The translations under genes were made by a program, and so were the position numbers. A stretch of DNA of 64,000 nucleotides from Candidatus Formimonas warabiya (GTDB lineage: Bacteria; Bacillota; Dehalobacteriia; Dehalobacteriales; Dehalobacteriaceae), in contig NZ_CP017634.1 in the NCBI RefSeq assembly GCF_002777255.1, positions 4,166,903 to 4,230,902 on the forward strand. The letters are read 5' to 3'. Below the pieces are notes generated by a model that saw only the letters and a list, made by a program, of their open reading frames with translations, did no database searches and was not told the origin of the DNA. The first letter of the stretch is position 1; every line of letters begins with the position of its first letter. Below are positions 34,201 to 40,138 of this stretch, piece by piece.

Positions 34201-34428
34201 TCCGGGAGGCCTCTGCGGAACGGAAAGATCCTGCTTTCCCTTGATGTAACGGCCGGATTTGATTCTGGCGTCTTCCGGCTTTTTTGATCTTTCCGGAATC
34301 AACCAGGTCCAGCCATGGCGTTCCGTATCCTTGATCCTGCCCTCCAGGCAGAGGGTATGCACCCGGCGCTGGGAGATGCCCCATTTTTCCGCGGCCTCCT
34401 TGGGCGTTATATATTTCAGTCTGCGCAC
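31279..34428 (-). CDS. Large ATP-binding transcriptional regulator with C-terminal BTAD-like domain
   Basis: The protein has 1049 residues. The start is GTG 34428 just after GGAGGGG; a stop lies nine codons upstream. Residues 5-45 form an excisionase/MerR-type helix-turn-helix (YITPKEAAEKWGISQRRVH). A MalT/STAND-like ATPase follows, with Walker A ADAGHGKT (107-114) and Walker B ILMDDVHVID (~185). The centre (~400-850) is TPR-like. From ~875, IHTLGNFYIAP and GVTREQIYADLWED lead into a SARP/BTAD-type winged helix and a partial BTAD. The protein stops soon after, with GLSYHGHRYDT next to a palindromic repeat, so the C-terminus may be truncated. It is divergent from the sigma-factor operon and may control the RiPP cluster. 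Confidence 0.85.
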   Translation of the reverse strand: MRRLKYITPKEAAEKWGISQRRVHTLCLEGRIKDTERHGWTWLIPERSKKPEDARIKSGRYIKGKQDLSVPQRPPGQVEAADEAIIPRSRLVEKLAPPGSRLTYIHADAGHGKTTLMMQYAQGRNDVVWLALDDRDSDTQFFLRHLEASIREKLGRFEFHAADYIPFAGRKRFASTVLPALLKAIGRSRLSILMDDVHVIDNDTVTGLLTAWAMTCPPNISLIMASRHEPWSGLLRLKMAGGIAEFTKDDLCFSREEAEQLWGFFDEETYAATEGWSLAIQSYRLAAKDGGMLSGSRLQAEQDLYRYLLNEILRQLPAETQYFLKATSCLPVLETGLCDLLLGIGNSREILENLIHRNIFTQRVSAASYRYHALFHLFLQQNDDGLGRETLSKAMAFCYDGKDYEQAADYALLLENGNVIQDCIGAILDKPFDWGRTWSLRKYFDFLEEQSADLSPRVMLAKGMFLSDQGDFYQAEKYLRTAIPQLSNDDKDLYVHAMTHMARVLRNRVSFDESTRCIDALLPLLQDAPMQNWYGVMIEKIHNLTLTSRLSDALELTMAMMEQCLTSGAAGVKAWFERYLTVIYFYTGDYKSCLKVYEKSLSIPREEQDWLMRHSIGAYAAKAYQVTGQEEKVLPLLEAELARLKQLGLYEEYSVNYLLHAEILHSVELLKRYLGMTFEYSAVDRYLSMAEEYALLNRSTRDHFLFVKIWRLCTRLLEQPEKAGQSIGETLALLKSTTPFFQSLAYGRIANALDTLGRDPEQCKGFYKQCIQIGEEVGSYAYATIAYGRLAAIYLREGDRDAAREYTRRFLELSRQYNHLYYIRFKPLFTSVLKLAVESGITPEFTREMLSYGGYTAERVYIHTLGNFYIAPAYDRGSPVKIRTQKARELLAYLLAHPQGVTREQIYADLWEDSEANVTNLFHTRRGEIRRAFESLGADNPILYEKGVYHLNREEIICDYDLLRQAADEFRRQPGPENAQRVVDCYTGRYLDDLEALWAESARLQCEDGFLEAADALLENYRNSGERAKAMDLLRRCTGLSYHGHRYDT

Positions 34429-34481
34429 CCCCTCCAGATCTGTTCTTTTCCTTCGCGTTTCCTAAATTTTCATTTTCTTTG

Positions 34482-34510
34482 ATTATAGGCCAAACTTCGA
34501 ACAATATCAA
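34482..34510 (-). promoter_or_regulatory. Sigma-A-type promoter of the large regulator
   Basis: On the minus strand, TTGATA (34510-34505), 17 bases, TATAAT (34487-34482), 54 bases before the GTG start. This promoter differs from the TGTAATA type found at other RiPP-cluster promoters. Confidence 0.75.
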
Positions 34511-34746
34511 TGATGATACCTTAACTGCCGGAAGAAATAGCTGACAAGCATTCCTGTTTTGTCCCGGATGAAGCGACGCCGGACAAGAATCGACAAAATT
34601 CCCTTGTTTGGCGGCAGTTTTGGTGGTAGTCGACTTTTTATCATAAATTATGGAAATAAAAGGGCCTAAATAAAATAAAAACGGGCACCGTCCAATGAAA
34701 TTGCCGGCAGGGTTAAGAATCGGGGTTCGAAGGAGGAGTACAAAGG
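34511..34746. other. Upstream region of the sigma-factor operon
   Basis: This is about 236 non-coding bases with a GTCC(C)GG / CCGGAC dyad near 34562-34585 and AT-rich DNA at 34640-34680. The TGTAATA-N14-CGTA motif of the other cluster promoters is absent, so the sigma gene does not seem to be autoregulated that way. Confidence 0.45.
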
Positions 34747-35325
34747 ATGGTTACACTGACGCAAACAGAGGAAACATCATTGGTTGCCCCGGCCAATGAT
34801 CATGAGCGCACATTTGTTGAACTTTATAACAGTTACTTTTCCCGGGTTTACAATTATGTGCATTACCGGGTGAACGATTTTCATGATGCCGACGATTTAA
34901 CCGGTCAGATCTTTGCCAAACTTTTTAGCAAACTAAAATATTACCGGCCGGAAAAGGCGCCCTTTGCCGCTTGGGTCTTCAGCATCGCCCGCAATGCCGT
35001 CACGGATTATTATCGCTCCCGGATGCGGAATCCTTCTACTCCCCTGGAGGAAACGGCAGATTTTATAGATTCCCGGCCCGGCCCGGAGGATATCGCCGCT
35101 GACCATGAAATGCACCGGCATCTGCGCAAGGCTTTAGCCTCCTTGACTCAGCGGGAGCGGGAAATCATTGCCTTGAAGTTTTGGAGCGGTTTTACCAACC
35201 GGGATATTGCCAGATTTACCGGTATCAGCGAAAGCAATACAGGGATCATCTTATTTCGGGCCATGCGGCGGCTGCGCCAAATCTTGGAAAGCCAGGGGAT
35301 GAGTATTGATGACGGAAATGACTAA
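34747..35325 (+). CDS. Sigma-70-family RNA polymerase sigma factor (ECF-like)
   Basis: The protein has 192 residues; GGAGGAGTACAAAGG precedes the ATG. Region 2 is at ~20-88: FVELYNSYFSRVYNYVHYRV, DADDLTGQIFAKLF and FAAWVFSIARNAVTDYYRSR. Region 4 is at ~120-180: LASLTQREREIIALKFWSG and NRDIARFTGISESNTGIILFRAMRRLR. Regions 1 and 3 are absent, as in extracytoplasmic-function sigma factors. The zinc-ribbon gene overlaps its end, and the RiPP precursor, maturase and exporter genes follow; three of their promoters share a non-standard motif that this factor probably recognises. Confidence 0.93.
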   Translation: MVTLTQTEETSLVAPANDHERTFVELYNSYFSRVYNYVHYRVNDFHDADDLTGQIFAKLFSKLKYYRPEKAPFAAWVFSIARNAVTDYYRSRMRNPSTPLEETADFIDSRPGPEDIAADHEMHRHLRKALASLTQREREIIALKFWSGFTNRDIARFTGISESNTGIILFRAMRRLRQILESQGMSIDDGND

Positions 35326-35692
35326 GGCGGAGATATACCTAACTTACCTGGATCAGATCTTAGCCGGGGAAAAAGATATCGGGCCGGTTGAGGATACTGA
35401 AGTGGCCAAACTCCTCCAGCTGGCCCAAAGCATGATTACCGCTGATTTCAGCGTGCATAGTGAAATCAGGGAGACTTTAAGAAAACAGCTTCTGGACCAG
35501 ATATCTCCGGAAGATAATTTCATTTTGGCCGATATATTGAAAGATGAACAGGAAGCGGAGGATGAGCTGACGGAAGAGGAATTAATGTATGCGGCCGCCG
35601 GACTGCCGGAAGAAGCCGGAGAAAATATCTGTCCCCGCTGCGGGGCAAGGATGAACAAAATGCACGGAAAATGTCCCGTCTGCCGTTATTAA
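35309..35692 (+). CDS. Zinc-ribbon protein, candidate anti-sigma partner
   Basis: The protein has 127 residues from the ATG at 35309; TTG at 35306 is also possible. It overlaps the sigma gene by 17 bases, so translation is coupled. The N-terminal ~100 residues are acidic and helical (IYLTYLDQILAGEKDIG, LLQLAQSMITADFSVHSEIRETLRKQLLDQI). The C-terminus is a zinc ribbon, ICPRCGARMN...GKCPVC. It has no membrane segment. Its position suggests a cytoplasmic modulator of the sigma factor, but it lacks the usual ZAS-domain His-x3-Cys-x2-Cys. The function is inferred from context only. Confidence 0.7.
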   Translation: MTEMTKAEIYLTYLDQILAGEKDIGPVEDTEVAKLLQLAQSMITADFSVHSEIRETLRKQLLDQISPEDNFILADILKDEQEAEDELTEEELMYAAAGLPEEAGENICPRCGARMNKMHGKCPVCRY

Positions 35693-35717
35693 TTATAGGG
35701 GAAATGATGGCTTTTAC

Positions 35718-35745
35718 TGTAATACATCGAAGAGAGCGGCGTACT
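35718..35745 (+). promoter_or_regulatory. ECF-type promoter of RiPP precursor genes
   Basis: TGTAATAC (35718-35725), 14 bases, CGTACT (35740-35745), 63 bases before the first precursor. The same arrangement with the same 14-base spacing occurs ahead of the maturase and exporter genes. Confidence 0.75.
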
Positions 35746-35807
35746 AACCTTTGAGAACACAAATTAAATGCGCACCAGATACACCAAAATAAGACGGAGG
35801 TGAGAAA

Positions 35808-36062
35808 ATGAGTGTCGAATCAGCAAAGGCCTTTATTGAAAAAATAAAGAGCGACGAGGACTTTAAAAACAAACTGGGACAGCTTAAAGACGGTCAGGCG
35901 CGGCTGGACTTTGCCAAAGGGGCGGGTTTTGATTTTACGGCGGAGGATATTGCCAAAGTGAAAGAGGAACAGGGTCTCACGGATGAAGAATTGGACGGCG
36001 TAGCCGGCGGCTGCGGGCATGCTTGCCTCGCCATACCAGGAGCGGACCTTAAATTTACGTAA
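35808..36062 (+). CDS. Nif11-type RiPP precursor peptide A
   Basis: The peptide has 84 residues; the ATG follows GGAGGTGAGAAA. The first 68 residues are a Nif11-like leader (SVESAKAFIEKIKSDEDFK, then AEDIAKVKEEQGLTDEELDGVAGG) ending in the double-glycine cut site used by C39 peptidases. The 16-residue core, CGHACLAIPGADLKFT, has two cysteines. It is nearly identical to precursor B in the leader and in CGHACL, and different after that. Maturation by the radical SAM enzyme at 36458 and export by the C39-type ABC transporter at 40139 are inferred from context. Confidence 0.93.
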   Translation: MSVESAKAFIEKIKSDEDFKNKLGQLKDGQARLDFAKGAGFDFTAEDIAKVKEEQGLTDEELDGVAGGCGHACLAIPGADLKFT

Positions 36063-36116
36063 AGTGATGTCGGATCATGGTCAAATGTACCCAAAAATAA
36101 AAAAGGAGGCTCTATT

Positions 36117-36368
36117 ATGAGTATCGAATCAGCAAAAGCATTCATCGAAAAAGTGAAAAATGACGAGGACTTTAAAAAGAAACTGGGAGAACTTAAAGAC
36201 GGCCAGGCGCGGCTGGACTTTGCCAAAGGGGCGGGTTTTGATTTTACGGCGGAGGATATTGCCAAAGTGAAAGAGGAACAGGGTCTCACGGATGAAGAAC
36301 TAGACGGCGTAGCCGGCGGCTGCGGGCATGCTTGCCTTGAAGGAATAGGGGATGTTCAAGTTTGGTAA
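36117..36368 (+). CDS. Nif11-type RiPP precursor peptide B
   Basis: The peptide has 83 residues and lies 54 bases after precursor A; AAGGAGG precedes the ATG. The 68-residue leader differs from that of A at only a few positions, including Val/Ile3, Lys/Ile13, Ser/Asn15 and Asn/Lys21. The 15-residue core is CGHACLEGIGDVQVW. Leader DNA is almost unchanged from ~36190 to 36320, which indicates recent duplication or gene conversion, while the core tail has diverged. It is the last gene before the strong terminator at 36388. Confidence 0.93.
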   Translation: MSIESAKAFIEKVKNDEDFKKKLGELKDGQARLDFAKGAGFDFTAEDIAKVKEEQGLTDEELDGVAGGCGHACLEGIGDVQVW

Positions 36369-36387
36369 ACTGACCTATTCATAAGCA

Positions 36388-36429
36388 ATACCCTCATTCC
36401 ACTTTGAACAAGGGAATGAGGGTATTTTT
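36388..36429. terminator. Strong bidirectional terminator between precursors and maturase
   Basis: ATACCCTCATTCC (36388-36400) pairs perfectly over 13 bases with GGAATGAGGGTAT (36413-36425), followed by TTTTT. It ends the precursor transcript (+) and lies 3' of the maturase gene (-). Confidence 0.92.
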
Positions 36430-36457
36430 ATCTTCCATTTGATGAGCATGTCCCCGG

Positions 36458-37777
36458 TTAAAAGTCGAGGGGACAGGGTTTGGGAGGAAATATTTCGTGA
36501 GCGTTAAGGAAAGCGCGGTCCTGGTCATCAAAGCGGCCGGCCAGAACTGCAGCCAGTTCAAGTTCCCGCTGTCTCAGGCGGCACATTTCCGGGGAGGGGG
36601 TCCAGGCTGAACCGCAGGAGCCCGCGTTATCATGTTTGCACCCTCCGGCGCAGTAGTAGCGGGCAAAACAAGCAGCGCAAGCCGGCACCCGGGTAAGGGG
36701 GGATTCCCGGTAAATTTCCCGCTCAAAGCCGGCTTCAAAGACATTTCCCAGCTTATAGCCATCCAGGCCGACGAAGCGGTGGCATAAATAGATATCCCCC
36801 GCACAGGAAACGGCGGTGAATTTTACACCGGCGCCGCAGGCATAGCGCATTTTTCTGTTGTGCAGAAGGGCCAGCAGGGCATGGAAAAGCTGGGCTTTAG
36901 ACTTCAGATCTTTTAAGGACCAACTATCCCTGTTTTTGACAAGCTTCAGCCATAAGTCCGCTTCCCGCTCCAATTCCCGGAGCAGGCCATCCAGCTTTCT
37001 GGCCTGGTTGGCTTTTACCGCTCCCTCTTCCCCTTCAAACAGTGAGGGGGATGCCGGCAAAAGGGTTACTTCCGGGAAACCGATATCCTGCAGCGCGTTT
37101 TTGATAAGTTCCGTCTTGCTGTCGTCGACGAGCACGGCATGAACGCAGGTTTCCGGCTTCGCCGCCAGCAGTTTTTTTACCCGGGGCAGAATGACGTCGT
37201 AAGAGCCCCGGCCGCCGGCAAAAGGCCGCTGCCGGTCCTGGATCTCCCTGGGGCCGTCCATACTGACCAGCACGTTGACATCATACTCCCGGAGAAACGA
37301 AATCATTTCCTCATCCAGCAGGGTCCCATTGGTCGTGACGTTGAAGCCTACTACCTTGTCCAGAGCGCCGGCTTTCTCCCGGGCGTAGGCCGCGACTTTT
37401 TTTATCAGAGGGAAATTCAAAAAGGGTTCGCCGCCGAAAAAGGAAATATAGATTTTTTTGGTGTTTCCCGCTTGTCCGAGCAGCCAGTCCACAGCCTGGA
37501 AGGCGGTTTTTTCCTCCATTTTGGCGCCGTCTTTTTTTTCATAGCAGTACACACAGCGCAGGTTGCACGCCTGGGTGACAAACAAGGCGATACTGATAAT
37601 AGGAACGGATAAGCCGGATGCCGGCGGTTTTTCCGGTTGGGCTGATACCCTTCTTAAGGTTTCGGCAGTCAGGTCATCAACAGCGCTTGCCTGCATTTTT
37701 TCAATATCAATGACATAATTTTCACCGCCGTATTGAAATACATGAAAGGGCATGATTGTTTTCGTTTTTTCGTTCAC
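36458..37777 (-). CDS. Radical SAM/SPASM peptide maturase
   Basis: The protein has 439 residues; GTG 37777 follows GGGGG. An N-terminal ~60-residue segment (FHVFQYGGENYVIDIEKMQ) probably binds the leader. The radical SAM cluster motif is CNLRCVYC (CxxxCxxC, ~72-79), followed by FFGGEPFLNF and VTTNGTLLDEE. The SPASM region has many cysteines: CGAG, CAGDIYLC, CAACFARYYCAGGC, and a final MC near residue 410. Enzymes of this type install thioether or other radical-derived links in RiPPs and are known beside Nif11 precursors. The residues modified in CGHAC are not predictable from sequence. The 3' end (KPCPLDF) contains GGGGACAGG, reminiscent of the repeat family. Confidence 0.9.
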   Translation of the reverse strand: MNEKTKTIMPFHVFQYGGENYVIDIEKMQASAVDDLTAETLRRVSAQPEKPPASGLSVPIISIALFVTQACNLRCVYCYEKKDGAKMEEKTAFQAVDWLLGQAGNTKKIYISFFGGEPFLNFPLIKKVAAYAREKAGALDKVVGFNVTTNGTLLDEEMISFLREYDVNVLVSMDGPREIQDRQRPFAGGRGSYDVILPRVKKLLAAKPETCVHAVLVDDSKTELIKNALQDIGFPEVTLLPASPSLFEGEEGAVKANQARKLDGLLRELEREADLWLKLVKNRDSWSLKDLKSKAQLFHALLALLHNRKMRYACGAGVKFTAVSCAGDIYLCHRFVGLDGYKLGNVFEAGFEREIYRESPLTRVPACAACFARYYCAGGCKHDNAGSCGSAWTPSPEMCRLRQRELELAAVLAGRFDDQDRAFLNAHEIFPPKPCPLDF

Positions 37778-37829
37778 AGAGTATCCCCCTTTTTTGCCGT
37801 CTTCAGGTTAAACCGCCTGATTGGTTTAG

Positions 37830-37845
37830 TTAACTTTAAAGTTAA
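37830..37845. promoter_or_regulatory. 16-base perfect palindrome at the maturase transcription start
   Basis: TTAACTTT-AAAGTTAA. It overlaps the -10 element CGTATT of the maturase promoter and the expected start of its RNA. An operator for a repressor is the simplest reading. Confidence 0.6.
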
Positions 37846-37871
37846 TACGTTTCGAAAGAGGGGTTATTACA
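37844..37871 (-). promoter_or_regulatory. ECF-type promoter of the maturase gene
   Basis: On the minus strand, TGTAATAA (37871-37864), 14 bases, CGTATT (37849-37844), 67 bases before the GTG start. It matches the precursor and exporter promoters. Confidence 0.75.
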
Positions 37872-37924
37872 AAAAAATTATTTTTATATGAATCCGTTTT
37901 CGGAATAGGAATCGCTGCAAAAAC

Positions 37925-37952
37925 TGTAATACTTTCTTTTGTCTGACGTATT
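37925..37952 (+). promoter_or_regulatory. ECF-type promoter of the exporter operon
   Basis: TGTAATAC (37925-37932), 14 bases, CGTATT (37947-37952), 58 bases before the lipoprotein start. It is the third copy of the cluster motif and is divergent from the maturase promoter, with 53 bases between them. Confidence 0.75.
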
Positions 37953-38009
37953 TACTTTAAATAATGGCATGAAAAGCAAGATTAGGCGGCAGGAAAGGCA
38001 GGAGAGGCT

Positions 38010-39137
38010 GTGTTGAAAAAAAAGGGCGGAATTTTCGGGGGCTTCATGTTAGGCCTGTTTCTCTTATTTGGCCTGACCGGCTGCACGCAGCCGGCAGAAC
38101 CTCAAGAGATCGTCATCGGGGTGGTCTGGCCTTTTGCCGCCGACAACGATCTGTTTAACGAAGGCATCGATTTGGCCGTCAAGGAGATCAACGCCAGCGG
38201 CGGCATTAACGGCAAAGAACTGAAGCTGCTCAAAGAAGACGACGGTTCCGAGGTTGTCAAAGGGATCGCCATCGCCGAGTCTTTGGCGGAAAATAAGTCT
38301 GTCCGGGCGGTGATCGGGCACCGCAATTCTTTTGTCTCCATCCCGGCTGCCGCCATTTACGAACAGGCCGGGCTTACCATGCTGTCCCCGGCTTCTACGG
38401 CCCCGGAACTCACCCAAAACAATTACCGGCATATCTTCCGCGACCTTCCCGGGGATGAGGAAATCGCGCGGCAGCTGGCAAACCACCTGGCCGGGCAGGG
38501 CTTAAGGCGGCTGGTGATATATTATTCCGCGGATGCTTACGGGACCGGTTTGGCCAATTCCTTTGAGGATGCGGCCAAGTTATTGGGAATCACCATCGTC
38601 GACCGTTTTAACTACTATTCCGGCCCGGAAGAACTGAAACGCCTGCACAGCAGGTGGCAGGCCTTTGGTTTTGACGGTGTCTTTATCGCCTCGTCCCTGC
38701 CCGGAGGAGCCCGGTTAATTGCTGATGCCGGGCAAATCGGCATAGACGGACCTTTTGCGGCCGGAAACGCCCTCGACGCTCCGGAGCTGGCCGCCATAGG
38801 CGGAAAAGCGGCGGCAGGAACGGTGGTCGGCTCCGTGTTTGATCCGGGCAGCGACCGCCCGGAGGTACAACGTTTTGTGGCGGCTTTCCGGGAAACGTAC
38901 CGGGAAAAACCGAGTTCCCATGCGGCCCTAGGTTATGACGCTGTCAAGATGCTTGCGGCCGCGATGGAAAAAACCGGCCGGCAGGACCGGGCCTCGGTCG
39001 CCGAGGGATTAAGGAATTTGGGCAGATGGCCGGGTGTCTGCGGGGTGCATGAACTGAGCGCAGCGGGAGACGACCTGGGCGACCTGGTAGTGCTGAAGCA
39101 ATTACAGGACGGGGAATTTGTCGCCCTGGAAAAATAG
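38010..39137 (+). CDS. LivK-like substrate-binding lipoprotein in RiPP export operon
   Basis: The protein has ~375 residues. GTG 38010 or TTG 38013 follows GGAGAGG. A signal peptide ends in the lipobox LTGC (~24). The mature part is a type I periplasmic-binding fold of the branched-chain amino acid class: EIVIGVVWPFAADNDLFNEGIDLAVKEINASGGINGKELKLL (in family form), then VIGHRNSFVSIPAAAIYEQAGLTMLSPASTAPEL, and YDAVKMLAAAMEKTG near the end. There are no LivHMGF partners; instead HlyD and export ABC genes follow on the same strand. It may be a surface receptor for the mature peptide, an immunity protein or a signal sensor. Confidence 0.85.
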   Translation: MLKKKGGIFGGFMLGLFLLFGLTGCTQPAEPQEIVIGVVWPFAADNDLFNEGIDLAVKEINASGGINGKELKLLKEDDGSEVVKGIAIAESLAENKSVRAVIGHRNSFVSIPAAAIYEQAGLTMLSPASTAPELTQNNYRHIFRDLPGDEEIARQLANHLAGQGLRRLVIYYSADAYGTGLANSFEDAAKLLGITIVDRFNYYSGPEELKRLHSRWQAFGFDGVFIASSLPGGARLIADAGQIGIDGPFAAGNALDAPELAAIGGKAAAGTVVGSVFDPGSDRPEVQRFVAAFRETYREKPSSHAALGYDAVKMLAAAMEKTGRQDRASVAEGLRNLGRWPGVCGVHELSAAGDDLGDLVVLKQLQDGEFVALEK

Positions 39138-39150
39138 AGAGGTGCCGGGC

Positions 39151-40137
39151 ATGAAACAAAACATCTTCCGGGAAGTATCCTTAAAGAGGCTTTCCTCGCC
39201 GGAACAGCTGGATCAACTGATCAAAGTGACTTCACCCAAGGGCTGGCTGGCCCTGATCGCTCTGGGCCTTCTTTTGGCCGGGGTGATCGTCTGGAGTTTT
39301 ATGGGCAGTATTCCCACGAAAATAGCGGGCCAGGGGATCCTCTTAAATGACGGCGGCGTCTTTTCCTTAACCCATGATAGCTCCGGCCAGGTCCTTGACG
39401 TCCGTTTCGCGGCCGGAGACGTGGTAAAAAAAGGAGATGTCATCGCCAGAATTGAACAGCCCCAGCTGGTGGAAAAGATTAACGGTGTGCTCGGTACGCT
39501 CCGGGATTTGGAGAAGAATCAACAGACCTCTTCCCCCGAATATCGGAACTTGGAAAACCAGGTGGCTGAGCTGCGGGAGGAACTGGACTACCGCTCGCAA
39601 ATCGTTTCCCCGATTGAGGGGCGGGTTTTAGAACTGAATATCCGTCCGGGCCGTATGGTCCAGCCGGGTGAGACCCTGGCCACGCTGGAACAGTATGGTG
39701 CTGTGGTCCGGCTGGAGGCTGTGCTCTATGTTCCCGCCGAACTTACGGGAGAAATCCGGCCCGGGATGGAGGTTCAAATCTCTCCGACTATTGTCAACAA
39801 AGAGGAATACGGTTTCATGCTGGGAAGGGTTACCGCTGTTGCGGAATATCCGGCCACCGCCCAGAGCATGATGCAAACCCTGGGCAACGAAAATCTGGTC
39901 TCCTTATTGGCGGGGCAGGGCGCCCCCCTGGAGGTGCAGGTTGACCTGACTCCGGACGGCAGTACGGCAAGCGGGTATAAGTGGTCTTCGCCTGCCGGTC
40001 CGCCGCTTTCCATTCCCAGCGGAACGCTGGTCCAGGGTGCGGTCGTGATTGCCAGGGAAAAACCGGTTGCCAAGGTGATCCCTTTCTTCGGGGCGCGGGC
40101 CGGTGAAAACGGGGAGCGCGAAAGTGGGGAGAAATAA
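39151..40137 (+). CDS. HlyD-like membrane fusion protein, NHLP-type secretion
   Basis: The protein has 328 residues from the ATG at 39151 (GAGAGGTG upstream). A cytoplasmic N-terminus of ~40 residues (FREVSLKRLSSPEQLDQLIKVTSPKGW) is typical of the NHLP bacteriocin-system secretion protein. One membrane segment follows (LALIALGLLLAGVIVWSFMG), then lipoyl-type beta domains: GQVLDVRFAAGDVVKKGDVIARIEQP and VSPIEGRVLELNIRPGRMVQPGETL. A coiled coil links them. It should connect the two ABC proteins to the cell wall side. The stop codon is separated from the next start by a single base. Confidence 0.9.
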   Translation: MKQNIFREVSLKRLSSPEQLDQLIKVTSPKGWLALIALGLLLAGVIVWSFMGSIPTKIAGQGILLNDGGVFSLTHDSSGQVLDVRFAAGDVVKKGDVIARIEQPQLVEKINGVLGTLRDLEKNQQTSSPEYRNLENQVAELREELDYRSQIVSPIEGRVLELNIRPGRMVQPGETLATLEQYGAVVRLEAVLYVPAELTGEIRPGMEVQISPTIVNKEEYGFMLGRVTAVAEYPATAQSMMQTLGNENLVSLLAGQGAPLEVQVDLTPDGSTASGYKWSSPAGPPLSIPSGTLVQGAVVIAREKPVAKVIPFFGARAGENGERESGEK

Positions 40138-40138
40138 C

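Noticed and set aside
36458-36485. GGGGACAGGG at the 3' end of the radical SAM gene as another repeat copy
   Set aside because: Only one short arm is present, without TTGACAT or a partner arm; it is simply the codons for the C-terminal Pro-Cys-Pro-Leu-Asp-Phe or a very old trace.
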